Shown here piece after piece: positions 25,122 to 33,499 of a DNA stretch of 64,000 nucleotides. Within the stretch, counting starts at the first letter, position 1. Each line of letters opens with the position of its first letter. The position numbers and the translations under genes were made by a program. The notes under the pieces were generated by a model that saw only the letters and a program-made list of their open reading frames with translations, ran no database searches and was not told where the DNA came from. Source of the DNA: Flavobacterium tistrianum (lineage in GTDB: Bacteria > Bacteroidota > Bacteroidia > Flavobacteriales > Flavobacteriaceae); the NCBI RefSeq assembly GCF_003254545.1, contig NZ_QJRH01000068.1, positions 248,001 through 312,000 of the forward strand, written 5' to 3'.

Positions 25122-25184
25122 TAACCATCAACAATTAACCATTAACCATCAACAATCAACCATCAACCATCAACCATCAACAAT
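25122..25184. repeat. Degenerate tandem repeat of CCATCAA/CCATTAA units
   Basis: About nine 7-nt units (AACCATC, AACAATT, AACCATT types) run up to the stop codon of the AI-2E-type permease gene. The array looks like slipped-strand expansion. The rest of the gap 24882-25121 holds no gene. Confidence 0.7.
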
Positions 25185-26276
25185 TTAAACAATCTCGATA
25201 TCGTCCGCTGGTTCTGCAACAGGTACCGGGTTGTCATCAAGCCATGCCACAAACAATTTATATCCTATTGAAAATACAATTGGTCCGACAAACAATCCTA
25301 TAAAACCCGACATAATGAAACCACCAATTACACCCAGAAAAATTACAAGCATCGGCACAAGCGCACCTTTTCCTAATAAGAGCGGTTTTAAAACATTATC
25401 TGACAATCCGCTGATGATAAAAAATATCGTCCAAAAAACGGCATGACCAGAATCTCCTGTTGAGAAAAGATAAATAATAACTCCAATATTAATTATAATT
25501 GGTCCAATTTGTAAAATAGAAAATATGAGACAAATCAACGTCAAGATTCCCGCATACGGAATATCGGCCCAAAACAATCCGATGGCTTGAATAATAGTCT
25601 GAATAACAGCAACGCCCAAAATCCCTTTCACCACTTGATAAATAGTTGAAACCGAAATCGTCATAATTTCCTCGGCTTCACTTCCAGCAATTTTCTTAAG
25701 GAATTTCATGAAGAAAGCTTTACCGCCTGGCGATACTAATAAAACACCAGCAATAATAACCGATAAAATAAACTGAAGAAATGCAGCACCAGAACTCAAA
25801 ATACTTGCCATGATTTTAGACGACAATTCTTTTATCTGATCTTGATACTTAACAACACCTTGTTCTAAATCTGTTGACATGGAAAGTAAAAACTCGTAAA
25901 GAGGCTTCCCAATTATAGGCCATTCTTTTATAGAAGCCCCTGGCGGACTAATTTTTAGTGTTCCCGCTTCAAAACTATCTTTTAGTTCTAAAAAATTTCC
26001 TGTTGCTGCTTTCAGAAAATAAATAAGAGGCAGCACCATAATGGCAATAATCAAAATAGTAATGACAACCGATGCCAATGCTTTTCGTCCTTTTAATATT
26101 TTCTGCAATGAATTAAACAATGGATAAAATACGACAGACAATATTACTGCCCAAAGAATAGGCATAAAAAAAGGCAACAGCAGTTTGAGACAAAACCCAA
26201 CAAGGAGAAATATGAAAAATAACTGCAAAATTGTATCAAAGAGTTCTTTCTTTTTATTCGAATAAGTTGTTTTCAT
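25185..26276 (-). CDS. AI-2E family (UPF0118/PerM) transporter
   Basis: The 363-residue inner-membrane protein has the family layout: two helices near the N-terminus, a soluble segment (about 95-150), then five to six helices containing GGKAFFMKFLKK and the conserved DNVLKPLLLGKG near residue 295. Members have been linked to AI-2 export, Na+/H+ antiport and general permease functions, so the substrate is open. The coding end touches a tandem repeat array. Confidence 0.88.
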   Translation of the reverse strand: MKTTYSNKKKELFDTILQLFFIFLLVGFCLKLLLPFFMPILWAVILSVVFYPLFNSLQKILKGRKALASVVITILIIAIMVLPLIYFLKAATGNFLELKDSFEAGTLKISPPGASIKEWPIIGKPLYEFLLSMSTDLEQGVVKYQDQIKELSSKIMASILSSGAAFLQFILSVIIAGVLLVSPGGKAFFMKFLKKIAGSEAEEIMTISVSTIYQVVKGILGVAVIQTIIQAIGLFWADIPYAGILTLICLIFSILQIGPIIINIGVIIYLFSTGDSGHAVFWTIFFIISGLSDNVLKPLLLGKGALVPMLVIFLGVIGGFIMSGFIGLFVGPIVFSIGYKLFVAWLDDNPVPVAEPADDIEIV

Positions 26277-26380
26277 GGTTATTGTTTTTAATGGTGAATG
26301 GTAATTATGAGTTGTGAATTGTTAATGGTAAATGAATTCTCTTTATAAATCTCTTTTCTAACTTCTTTATACTTTATACG

Positions 26381-27118
26381 CTAATCTTGGTTCTTGCCTC
26401 TTGATTCTTCTTTACTCCCAGTCTTATTAATAGAAAAATTAGCATCTGAAACCAGTCTTCCAATTAAGATTATGGGATATAGAACTCCTGTAAGCACCTC
26501 AATCTGAACCAGAGAACGAGCCAAAGGATGAAGAGGCGCTATTTCGCCAAAACCTGTTGATGTGATACATATATAGCTGAAATACATAAAACTAGCCAAA
26601 TCGCTATTGCTTGTAAATTTGGATTCGGTTATTTGAAAAGAACCTTCAATATGCTGAAAAAGAAACAAATAAAGTGTAGACCAAAAGTGAACTAACAGCA
26701 TATACACGACAATCGAGCCCACAATTCGATAAGTCGTTACAGGACCAGGCTCTAAAACTTTTATTAAAACCAAAGTAATTAGAAGCAGCATAATGGCAAC
26801 CGAGAGAATTAGATCGGCAAATAAGATGAAAATATTATGTTCAAAAAAATTAATCCACTGTATGATTATAAATAAGATAGGGATTATTGAAATAAGAACA
26901 GCCTGTTTCTTATGTTTTGACAATGCTACAATTCCAGCAAAAAGAAACAGCATCCAAAATATATTAACAGCCACCATAAAGCGAGTGTAACTGCCAAAAA
27001 ACGGAATGGCAATAAAGTGCATAATAAACAGAAGTATCAGCATACCGCTAAGTCCTTTCTCTTGAGTCCAAATGCGATATAAAAAACGGTCTTTTTGTGC
27101 TATCATAATATAAATCAA
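26381..27118 (-). CDS. Ion channel family protein (K+ channel-like pore)
   Basis: The 245-residue membrane protein has about five N-terminal helices, then a pore loop with CITSTGFGEIAP near residues 183-195, equivalent to the TVGYG-type selectivity filter, and a final inner helix. This matches the two-helix ion-channel (Ion_trans_2) fold. The filter is GFG and not GYG, a common bacterial variant. Met5 is an alternative start. Confidence 0.82.
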   Translation of the reverse strand: MIYIMIAQKDRFLYRIWTQEKGLSGMLILLFIMHFIAIPFFGSYTRFMVAVNIFWMLFLFAGIVALSKHKKQAVLISIIPILFIIIQWINFFEHNIFILFADLILSVAIMLLLITLVLIKVLEPGPVTTYRIVGSIVVYMLLVHFWSTLYLFLFQHIEGSFQITESKFTSNSDLASFMYFSYICITSTGFGEIAPLHPLARSLVQIEVLTGVLYPIILIGRLVSDANFSINKTGSKEESRGKNQD

Positions 27119-27187
27119 TGGTTAATATTTCTTTCTTCTCCAGTCTCTACTCTTGCTTCTTTCATCTTTCCTTTTTCCTCTCCACTC

Positions 27188-28756
27188 TCAAATCGGTATC
27201 GGCTCCACTTCTACTCTTCCTATTGGTCTACGCCAAAGTTTGAAAAGCAGAATAATGAAAATCGGCAGAAAACAAACAGCCGACATGACGAGATAAATAT
27301 CTTTGTAAGCCAATAATATAGAAGCTTGCGAAGTCTGATTAGAAAGACTTTTTTCTGCTTTTTTCTGCGCTTCGGCATCTGATAATCCCATATATAAAAA
27401 TTGCCTTTTCGAATTTTCCAGCTGATTTTCGGCTTGTTTGTTTATCGGACTCAACTGTTGGCTTAGACCTGTTTTATGCTGTACATTCATATTCGAAATA
27501 AAAGTTCCTAAAACAGCACCTCCTAATAAAGAAGCAAAAACAGCCTGAGCAATAATTCCAGTCATCATGCGCGATGTGCTCAAAAACGGAGGAATTCCCT
27601 CAGAAATGTAAAGCAACGAAACAGGAAAAAGAAACCCCATTCCTAAACCTTTAAAAATCAAAGGCAGATAAAAATCAGATGCATCGATTCCTGGATAGAA
27701 TCTGAAAAACAGTATAATATGGTACATTCCGTAACAAGCAAAACCAATTACCCAAATCGTAGCCAGATAAATGCGTTTGTATAAAAGATAAGTCGAAAGC
27801 GGAATCGAGATACACAATCCAATCAGCAATGAAAGATGTGTGACAGCTCCCAAAACAGGGTCAAAACCTAAAATATTAGTCATATAGCCTGTTACAACAC
27901 TTCCTGTTCCATTCATTATTCCGATATAAAACATCAAAAATGCACCGGGAATAACATTTTTAAATTTGTAAACATCTGGATTTATTAATGGTTCTGCTGT
28001 AAAACGAACATGAAGCAGATAGATTCCTGCCACAATAAATAAAACTGCAAAAGCCAGCGTTATTTTAGGATCACTAAACCAATTTCTGGTCTGTCCTTCG
28101 GCACATAAAAAGAGAATTATCGTAAAAAATAAAATCAAGATAATCCAGCCTCGCCAATCAAATTGAAATTTGGTTTTTAGAGGCGCAACATCGGCTTTAT
28201 AAAAATACCAAGCCAAAAGAATACAGATTAAAAAGTTGACATTCAGGAAATAAATTCCAAAAGTCCAATTATGAAAACTCACAAAATGCGCTCCTAAATA
28301 TTGATACAAATGCTGGCTTCCTTTTTGAATAAACTGAAAAATGCCATACATCAAAGCCATATTTAGTGCAGGATTATACTTTAATAAAATAGGCACCATC
28401 GAAGCAAATATTCCGATAATGGAAACCATTGCCAAAAGCGAACGGCATAAAACAAACCAAGCAATAGTAGGCGCAAACAAGGAAGCGGTATTAAACAACA
28501 GAGACAAAAACGAAACCGATAAAATCATGGTACGAACCTTAATTTGTTTCCCTAATTTTAATCCTAAAGGCAAAAAAGCCAACATTGCAAAAATGGGAAT
28601 GTAAACTGCATAACTAAAAGCAGTTGTAGAAGGTCCAAAATGTCCTAATATCTGCGAGTTGTCATAAGTCGTAACATTGAGTCCGTTAAAAAAAGGAATC
28701 GTCAGGATATACAATCCTGTCAGTGTAAAAACGCTTCCTTTTTTTCCTGCAAACAT
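27188..28756 (-). CDS. MFS multidrug exporter, EmrB-like (DHA2)
   Basis: The 522-residue protein has about fourteen helices, the DHA2 family size. It is the last gene of a tripartite export operon: its start lies 3 nt after the HlyD gene, which follows the TolC gene by 11 nt. Together they would move compounds from the cytoplasm through adaptor and outer-membrane channel to the outside. Substrate unknown. Confidence 0.88.
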   Translation of the reverse strand: MFAGKKGSVFTLTGLYILTIPFFNGLNVTTYDNSQILGHFGPSTTAFSYAVYIPIFAMLAFLPLGLKLGKQIKVRTMILSVSFLSLLFNTASLFAPTIAWFVLCRSLLAMVSIIGIFASMVPILLKYNPALNMALMYGIFQFIQKGSQHLYQYLGAHFVSFHNWTFGIYFLNVNFLICILLAWYFYKADVAPLKTKFQFDWRGWIILILFFTIILFLCAEGQTRNWFSDPKITLAFAVLFIVAGIYLLHVRFTAEPLINPDVYKFKNVIPGAFLMFYIGIMNGTGSVVTGYMTNILGFDPVLGAVTHLSLLIGLCISIPLSTYLLYKRIYLATIWVIGFACYGMYHIILFFRFYPGIDASDFYLPLIFKGLGMGFLFPVSLLYISEGIPPFLSTSRMMTGIIAQAVFASLLGGAVLGTFISNMNVQHKTGLSQQLSPINKQAENQLENSKRQFLYMGLSDAEAQKKAEKSLSNQTSQASILLAYKDIYLVMSAVCFLPIFIILLFKLWRRPIGRVEVEPIPI

Positions 28757-28759
28757 CTC

Positions 28760-29824
28760 TTATTTTTTTACATCAACTGTTACATTCATTCCGGGTCTTA
28801 CTTCCTGAAGCTCTTTCGCTGGAGTTTCAAATTCAATTTTAACTGGTATTCGTTGTGTGATTTTTACAAAATTTCCGGTTGAATTATCGGGTTCTACCAT
28901 TGAAAATTTAGCTCCCGTAGCTGGAGAAAAACCGACTACTTTCCCTTTAAATTCTTTTCCGTCCAAGGCATCAATAGTAATAGTCACTTCTTGTCCTTGT
29001 TTTATTTTCTCGATTTGAGTTTCTTTAAAATTCGCCGAAATCCATAATTTTTCAGTCAGCACAATTGTTGCAATGGTTTGATTGGCATTGATCAATTCTC
29101 CAATAGACAAATTTCGTTCGCCAACAAAACCGTCTGCTGGAGCCATAATAGCCGTATAAGACAACTGCAATTTTGCCGCATCCAGATCTGCTTTTTTTCT
29201 CGCAACTGTGGCTGTTGCCGCTTCTAGGTTAATTGAACTTTGTTTGGTAATCGAACTGCTGGCTTCGAGACCTTTTCTGCCAGCCTTCACATAAGCTTCT
29301 TCCGATTTTAGTTTAGAAATAACTTGATCGTACTGATTTCGTGTTACAGCCGAATCGGCATACATATTTTTGAAACGCTGATAATCTTTTTGCGCTTTTT
29401 CTAAACTCGCCAAATCACCCGCCAGCTTTTCTTTTCCCGAAGCCTGATTAGAAACCGAAGTGGTTATATTTTGCTGCAGCGAATGCAGATTTCCTTCGGC
29501 TATAGCCAAATCTGCTTCTGCTTGTTTGACTTTAATGATATATTCTTCGTCATCTAAAACCACCAACGTATCTCCTTTTTTTACCTGCTGATTGGACTCA
29601 AATCGTATTTCTTTTATATGGCCAGTCGCTCTTGCCACAACATTATTGATATAAGCTTCAACTTGGGCATTATTTGTAGTTTCATACGAGCTGAAATCAA
29701 AGAATAAACTTAAAATCCACAATCCTCCTGCAATTAAAAAAACAAAAGACAATACCGTGAGAATTGTGTTTCTCTTTTTTTCATTTTTCTGAACTGCTCC
29801 ATTTTGTGTTTCTGCTTCGCTCAT
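28760..29824 (-). CDS. HlyD/EmrA family membrane fusion protein
   Basis: This 354-residue periplasmic adaptor has a cytoplasmic N-terminus, one helix at about 20-38, a biotinyl-lipoyl-like half (YINNVVARATGHI), a long helical hairpin (about 85-215, coiled coil rich in K, A and E) and a second lipoyl half followed by the beta-barrel domain (GELINANQTIATIV, ITIDALDGKEFKG). It connects the MFS pump with the TolC-like channel encoded on either side. Confidence 0.92.
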   Translation of the reverse strand: MSEAETQNGAVQKNEKKRNTILTVLSFVFLIAGGLWILSLFFDFSSYETTNNAQVEAYINNVVARATGHIKEIRFESNQQVKKGDTLVVLDDEEYIIKVKQAEADLAIAEGNLHSLQQNITTSVSNQASGKEKLAGDLASLEKAQKDYQRFKNMYADSAVTRNQYDQVISKLKSEEAYVKAGRKGLEASSSITKQSSINLEAATATVARKKADLDAAKLQLSYTAIMAPADGFVGERNLSIGELINANQTIATIVLTEKLWISANFKETQIEKIKQGQEVTITIDALDGKEFKGKVVGFSPATGAKFSMVEPDNSTGNFVKITQRIPVKIEFETPAKELQEVRPGMNVTVDVKK

Positions 29825-29835
29825 AACAAGAAATT

Positions 29836-31179
29836 TTAAAGTTTGCCCATTGCATATTGAAGTGAGTAATATTGAATGATTAAATCTAAATTGGCGTTTA
29901 CAAGTGAAATTCGAGAATTGTTTAACTGTAATTCTGCATCTACAATTTCGCTGATTAAAGCAAAATCATTATCATATCGGCTTTTTACAATTTTATAGTT
30001 GCTCATTGATAGCTCGACATCTTTTTTGTAGGTTTTGATATTTTCTTTGCTTTCTGCATATCTAACAAATGCATTTTTTACTTCTGTAGTAATCTGATCT
30101 TTGGTCACTTGTAGAGCGATATTGCTTTTATCAATTTCCAATTTATCACCGCTTATGCGATGTTTCAAATTATAAAAACTCGAAATATCCCAGTTTAAAG
30201 AAAGTCCTGCCGCCCAATAATTGAGAATGTTTACATAATTGGGCCATTGTGCTGGATATTCTGTATTCAGAATAAGGTTTGCATTTAAGTTGGGTTTAAA
30301 TCCGCTTTTGGTCAAACTCAGCGAGGATTCCGATAACTTGATTCGTATTCCTGCCCGCTTTATTTCTTCTCTGTTTTGAAAAGCCTCTTCCAAACTTTCT
30401 TGCAGGTTCATATTTTCTGTCGGAATCATACTTTCTGTCACTACAGGTTTCAGAATTGTATTGGTTGGAAAACCGATTAAAATGTCCAAATAATTGCTGA
30501 TGAGCTGAATAGTATTGGTACTTCTAAAAACCGAAACTTTAAAATTAGATTGCTGCAATTCGGTTCGCAAAAGATCACTTGTCAGATTCTGCCCATTTTT
30601 CACACGCGATTTCAGCTGATTTATTCGGATATCGGTATTGATAATATTCTGTTTCGTAACCTCAATTTGGCGGTATAATTTCTCAAGCGTAAAATATTGT
30701 TCTGTAATGGCATTCTTGACGTCGGCTTCAGTCATTTTTACCGCAGATTCCTGCATCTCACTAATTAATTCCTGCTGATTAATTCTAGTATTAATGGCAT
30801 TCCCGGCATAAATTGGAAGTGAAGAAATAATAGTAGCAAAAGCTTGATGATCGTAGTAATCTACCGTAACATTTCTGGCATAAAATCCTTCATAAAGTTT
30901 AGGATCACCAATATAATTGTATCCGCCATTTAAACTTATTCTTGGCGCTTTTGCAATTTTTGCCTGACTGACATTTTCGTTCGCAATAGCCAAATCAGCA
31001 TTTGCCAGTTTTAATTGCCGGTTATTTTTAATGCCTAATAAAATTGCTTCATCGAGTCTTATTTTTTTTGCAGATGCAAGACTGCTGGTATCCTGCTGCG
31101 CAAAATTAAAGTTACAGCAGCACAATAAGACAAGAGTCAAATGTTTTAAATTTAAAACTCTAAATTGCCAATAACACAT
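29836..31179 (-). CDS. TolC family outer membrane efflux protein
   Basis: The 447-residue protein has a signal peptide ending around AQQ and two repeated helical modules typical of outer membrane efflux proteins (KLANADLAIANENVSQAKIAK in the first half, LNNSRISLVNANLDLI at the end). It is the first gene of the three-gene export operon with HlyD and MFS proteins. The annotated start (MCYWQFRVLNLKH) is the only ATG before the signal sequence, but a later GTG or TTG could also serve. Confidence 0.9.
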   Translation of the reverse strand: MCYWQFRVLNLKHLTLVLLCCCNFNFAQQDTSSLASAKKIRLDEAILLGIKNNRQLKLANADLAIANENVSQAKIAKAPRISLNGGYNYIGDPKLYEGFYARNVTVDYYDHQAFATIISSLPIYAGNAINTRINQQELISEMQESAVKMTEADVKNAITEQYFTLEKLYRQIEVTKQNIINTDIRINQLKSRVKNGQNLTSDLLRTELQQSNFKVSVFRSTNTIQLISNYLDILIGFPTNTILKPVVTESMIPTENMNLQESLEEAFQNREEIKRAGIRIKLSESSLSLTKSGFKPNLNANLILNTEYPAQWPNYVNILNYWAAGLSLNWDISSFYNLKHRISGDKLEIDKSNIALQVTKDQITTEVKNAFVRYAESKENIKTYKKDVELSMSNYKIVKSRYDNDFALISEIVDAELQLNNSRISLVNANLDLIIQYYSLQYAMGKL

Positions 31180-31504
31180 CCGATTATATTGATTTAATTT
31201 TTCATTTTTGGGAATCTGTAATCAATATTCTTCAACAAGCCTTTTGGTAAAACTTGAAATCTTTCTTAAAAAAAGTCACGGCGTAAAATCTGAAATTGTT
31301 TTTTGCAATAATTATTCTGACAATAAATTTAAACAATTATTATTCAACACTTTATAGTACAAATACTCAAATTTGTTTCATTTTATAAATTGGAACAATT
31401 TTGAATGGTTTAGCACTTATTTTAAACCAAAAAAAATTGCAACAATCAGATGGATCATTGCAATTTTAGAAAGAAATCAAAATATAATTATCGGCGTATA
31501 AGCA
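31180..31504. other. Gene-free stretch upstream of the export operon
   Basis: 325 AT-rich bases that must hold the promoter of the TolC-HlyD-MFS operon and the end of the cupin transcript. I see no strong TAnnTTTG element, operator palindrome or hairpin. Confidence 0.4.
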
Positions 31505-31981
31505 TTATTTTTCTGTTTTCGCTGCGTCAAGTAAAACCGCCAATTGAATACATGGCGAATCCGATCGATTGCTCCACGCATGATTGGTTCCTCGCTGAAT
31601 GACAATATCTCCAGCTTGCAGTAAAGTTTCTTCTTCGTCAACAATCAGGTAAATTTCGCCCGAAATAATGATAATGTAATCTAAAGTATCGGTCTGATGC
31701 ATCAACGGATGCGGTTCTCCTTCTAAAGCTATCACTCCCAAATCTTTGTCGGGCGGAATCTGGACATAACGAAAATAACTTCCGTTTTTGGGCGTATTTG
31801 GAAAAGCGGTATTTTCTATAATTTTTTCTTCAAATTTTGCTGGAGTCGAATCTGTCGACCAAATATCAGATATAATTAATCCTGGAAAATGCTCCGATAC
31901 ATTCGTTACAATTTCATCTTGTTCTATAATTGATTTTCCGTTTCGTAAACCTGTTACAATTCTTCTGGGTATTGTTCTCAT
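31505..31981 (-). CDS. Cupin domain protein
   Basis: The 158-residue protein has one beta-barrel domain: cupin motif 1 around HQTDTLDYIIIISGE and motif 2 around GTNHAW, both with metal-binding histidines. Its ATG overlaps the stop of the upstream oxidoreductase by 4 nt, so the two are translationally coupled and both under the divergent HxlR-type regulator region. The substrate is unknown; aldehyde, quinone or electrophile stress would fit the neighbours. Confidence 0.85.
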   Translation of the reverse strand: MRTIPRRIVTGLRNGKSIIEQDEIVTNVSEHFPGLIISDIWSTDSTPAKFEEKIIENTAFPNTPKNGSYFRYVQIPPDKDLGVIALEGEPHPLMHQTDTLDYIIIISGEIYLIVDEEETLLQAGDIVIQRGTNHAWSNRSDSPCIQLAVLLDAAKTEK

Positions 31982-32976
31982 TCTTTATGGGTCTGCATGA
32001 TTAGTTTTCTGCCATTCGTTTTATTTTCTCTAAGGATTGCAAGTGCTGTATCAACTGTTTCTTTATTCAATCCTCCAATTACATTGATATTTGGCGGACT
32101 GATTATTTCGTTTTCTATCAAATGGCTTAATTCTTTCAATCCGTGTTTATAATAATCATACTGCTTTTCAATACCATACGCATAATTTGAAATGTTATGA
32201 ATTGTGGCTCCTTTTGAAAAAAGTATGTTTCTGGATTCTGGAGTAGAAAAATTCGTGACATCAATATACTTTCCGTTTATTTTCAAAAGTTTTGCTGCAA
32301 TTTCAGCAACTTGATTTCCGACAAAATCTACTGCGATATCAAATTTTTGATTTTCATTTAAAGAAAGAGCGGCTTTGTAAATTTCTTCTTTTTTATAATT
32401 GATAATCTGTTCTGGTCTTACGCCAAGATTTATCAAAGAGGCAATACTTTCTTCGTTTCCAGCTGTAACCACAAAATTGGTAAAATCTTTAGCGATAAGC
32501 AGTTTAATAAAAATGCTTCCCACTCCGCCAGCAGCTCCCGTAATCAATATTGAATCCGTCAAGGAAGCATTCATTCGGTTAAAAGACTGTAAAGCCGTAA
32601 GTCCAGCTGATGGAATTCCCGCTGCTTGTTCAAAAGAAATATTTTGAGGTTTCTTTACTGCAATTCCTTCTGGAACGCAAATATATTCTGCATAAGTGCC
32701 ATTAGATCCCATACTTCCTGATCCGCAGAAAACAGCATCGCCAATTTTAAATTGGGTTACCTCTGCTCCAATTGCTGTTATGATTCCCGAAAATTCGCGT
32801 CCTAAAATTGGCGAATGGATCAGCTTTCTTTCAGAGCCGTTTTCGGTCATTTGATAATCAATCGGATTAAATCCTGAAGCCATAATCTTTACCTGAATCT
32901 GATGCGATTCTGGCTGTGGAATTTCTACTGTTTCCAGTCTAAATTCACGGTTTTCCTGTAATACAATTGCTTTCAT
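31978..32976 (-). CDS. NADP-dependent quinone oxidoreductase-like MDR protein
   Basis: The 332-residue medium-chain dehydrogenase/reductase has an N-terminal GroES-like domain (NPIDYQ, GREFSG) without the zinc cysteines of alcohol dehydrogenases. A Rossmann nucleotide-binding loop (GAAGGVGS) lies near residue 150. These features fit zinc-independent quinone or enone reductases. It is divergent from an HxlR-type regulator gene, a combination usually linked to electrophile or quinone response. Confidence 0.88.
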   Translation of the reverse strand: MKAIVLQENREFRLETVEIPQPESHQIQVKIMASGFNPIDYQMTENGSERKLIHSPILGREFSGIITAIGAEVTQFKIGDAVFCGSGSMGSNGTYAEYICVPEGIAVKKPQNISFEQAAGIPSAGLTALQSFNRMNASLTDSILITGAAGGVGSIFIKLLIAKDFTNFVVTAGNEESIASLINLGVRPEQIINYKKEEIYKAALSLNENQKFDIAVDFVGNQVAEIAAKLLKINGKYIDVTNFSTPESRNILFSKGATIHNISNYAYGIEKQYDYYKHGLKELSHLIENEIISPPNINVIGGLNKETVDTALAILRENKTNGRKLIMQTHKE

Positions 32977-32994
32977 TTTTATGATTTTAGTTTA

Positions 32995-33002
32995 CAAAAG
33001 TA
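32995..33002 (-). promoter_or_regulatory. -7 element of the oxidoreductase-cupin operon
   Basis: The minus strand reads TACTTTTG (TAnnTTTG), 18 nt upstream of the ATG at 32976. Confidence 0.5.
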
Positions 33003-33016
33003 TCGTCGTAAAATTA

Positions 33017-33024
33017 TATTTTTG
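33017..33024 (+). promoter_or_regulatory. -7 element of the HxlR-type regulator gene
   Basis: TATTTTTG (TAnnTTTG) lies 44 nt upstream of the ATG at 33069 and immediately before two palindromes. Confidence 0.45.
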
Positions 33025-33027
33025 TTA

Positions 33028-33054
33028 TGGGTTAACCCAAGGTAACCGGTTACC
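33028..33054. promoter_or_regulatory. Two adjacent perfect palindromes, putative HxlR operators
   Basis: TGGGTTAACCCA (33028-33039) and GGTAACCGGTTACC (33041-33054) are both perfect dyads, one nt apart and both built on GGTTA/TAACC halves. They lie in the early leader of the regulator gene and in the upstream promoter area of the divergent oxidoreductase. A dimeric winged-helix regulator binding here could control both directions. Confidence 0.65.
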
Positions 33055-33068
33055 AAAGAGAAACTAGT

Positions 33069-33446
33069 ATGGCAAAAATTAACGATAACGGAGTCCTTCG
33101 CGAAGCCAATTGTTCTGAAGAATTGATGGCAATGCGTGACAGTCTTGATGTTTTGGGAGGCAAATGGAAATTGATGATTCTAAGGTTTTTAACCAATAGA
33201 ACGCATCAGATTATTCATTTTAAAAAAATGCAGCGTGAAATTGATGGTATTTCGGCTAAAATGCTTAGCAAAGAACTTAAAGAACTTGAAACCAATTTAC
33301 TCATTACGAGAACTGAACAAGATACCAAACCCGCAACTGTCGTTTATGCTATTACCGAATATGGAAAATCAGTTCTTCCCGTTACCGAAACTTTGGTCAA
33401 CTGGGGATTGGCGCATCGAGAAAAAATTATTGAATCGCTTAAATAA
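33069..33446 (+). CDS. HxlR family winged-helix transcriptional regulator
   Basis: The 125-residue protein has the HxlR pattern: CSEELMAMRDSLDVLGGKWKL with an N-terminal cysteine (Cys19), then the recognition region ISAKMLSKELKELE and the wing VVYAITEYG. Members sense electrophiles or disulfide stress and usually control a divergent reductase. Here the oxidoreductase-cupin operon is divergent, and two palindromes lie between. The conserved cysteine at the N-terminus is consistent with redox sensing. Confidence 0.92.
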   Translation: MAKINDNGVLREANCSEELMAMRDSLDVLGGKWKLMILRFLTNRTHQIIHFKKMQREIDGISAKMLSKELKELETNLLITRTEQDTKPATVVYAITEYGKSVLPVTETLVNWGLAHREKIIESLK

Positions 33447-33458
33447 TTCTTCTTTTAT

Positions 33459-33491
33459 AAACCTAACAGGTTTTGAAAACCTGTTAGGTTT
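33459..33491. terminator. Palindromic repeat acting as bidirectional terminator
   Basis: AAACCTAACAGG pairs with CCTGTTAGGTTT across TTTTGAAAA, between the convergent HxlR and aminotransferase genes. The same palindrome family occurs at 57977-58004. Confidence 0.7.
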
Positions 33492-33499
33492 GCTACTAA

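Noticed and set aside
25122..25184. CRISPR-like array
   Set aside because: The units are 7 nt long, directly adjacent and without unique spacers, so this is a simple tandem repeat.
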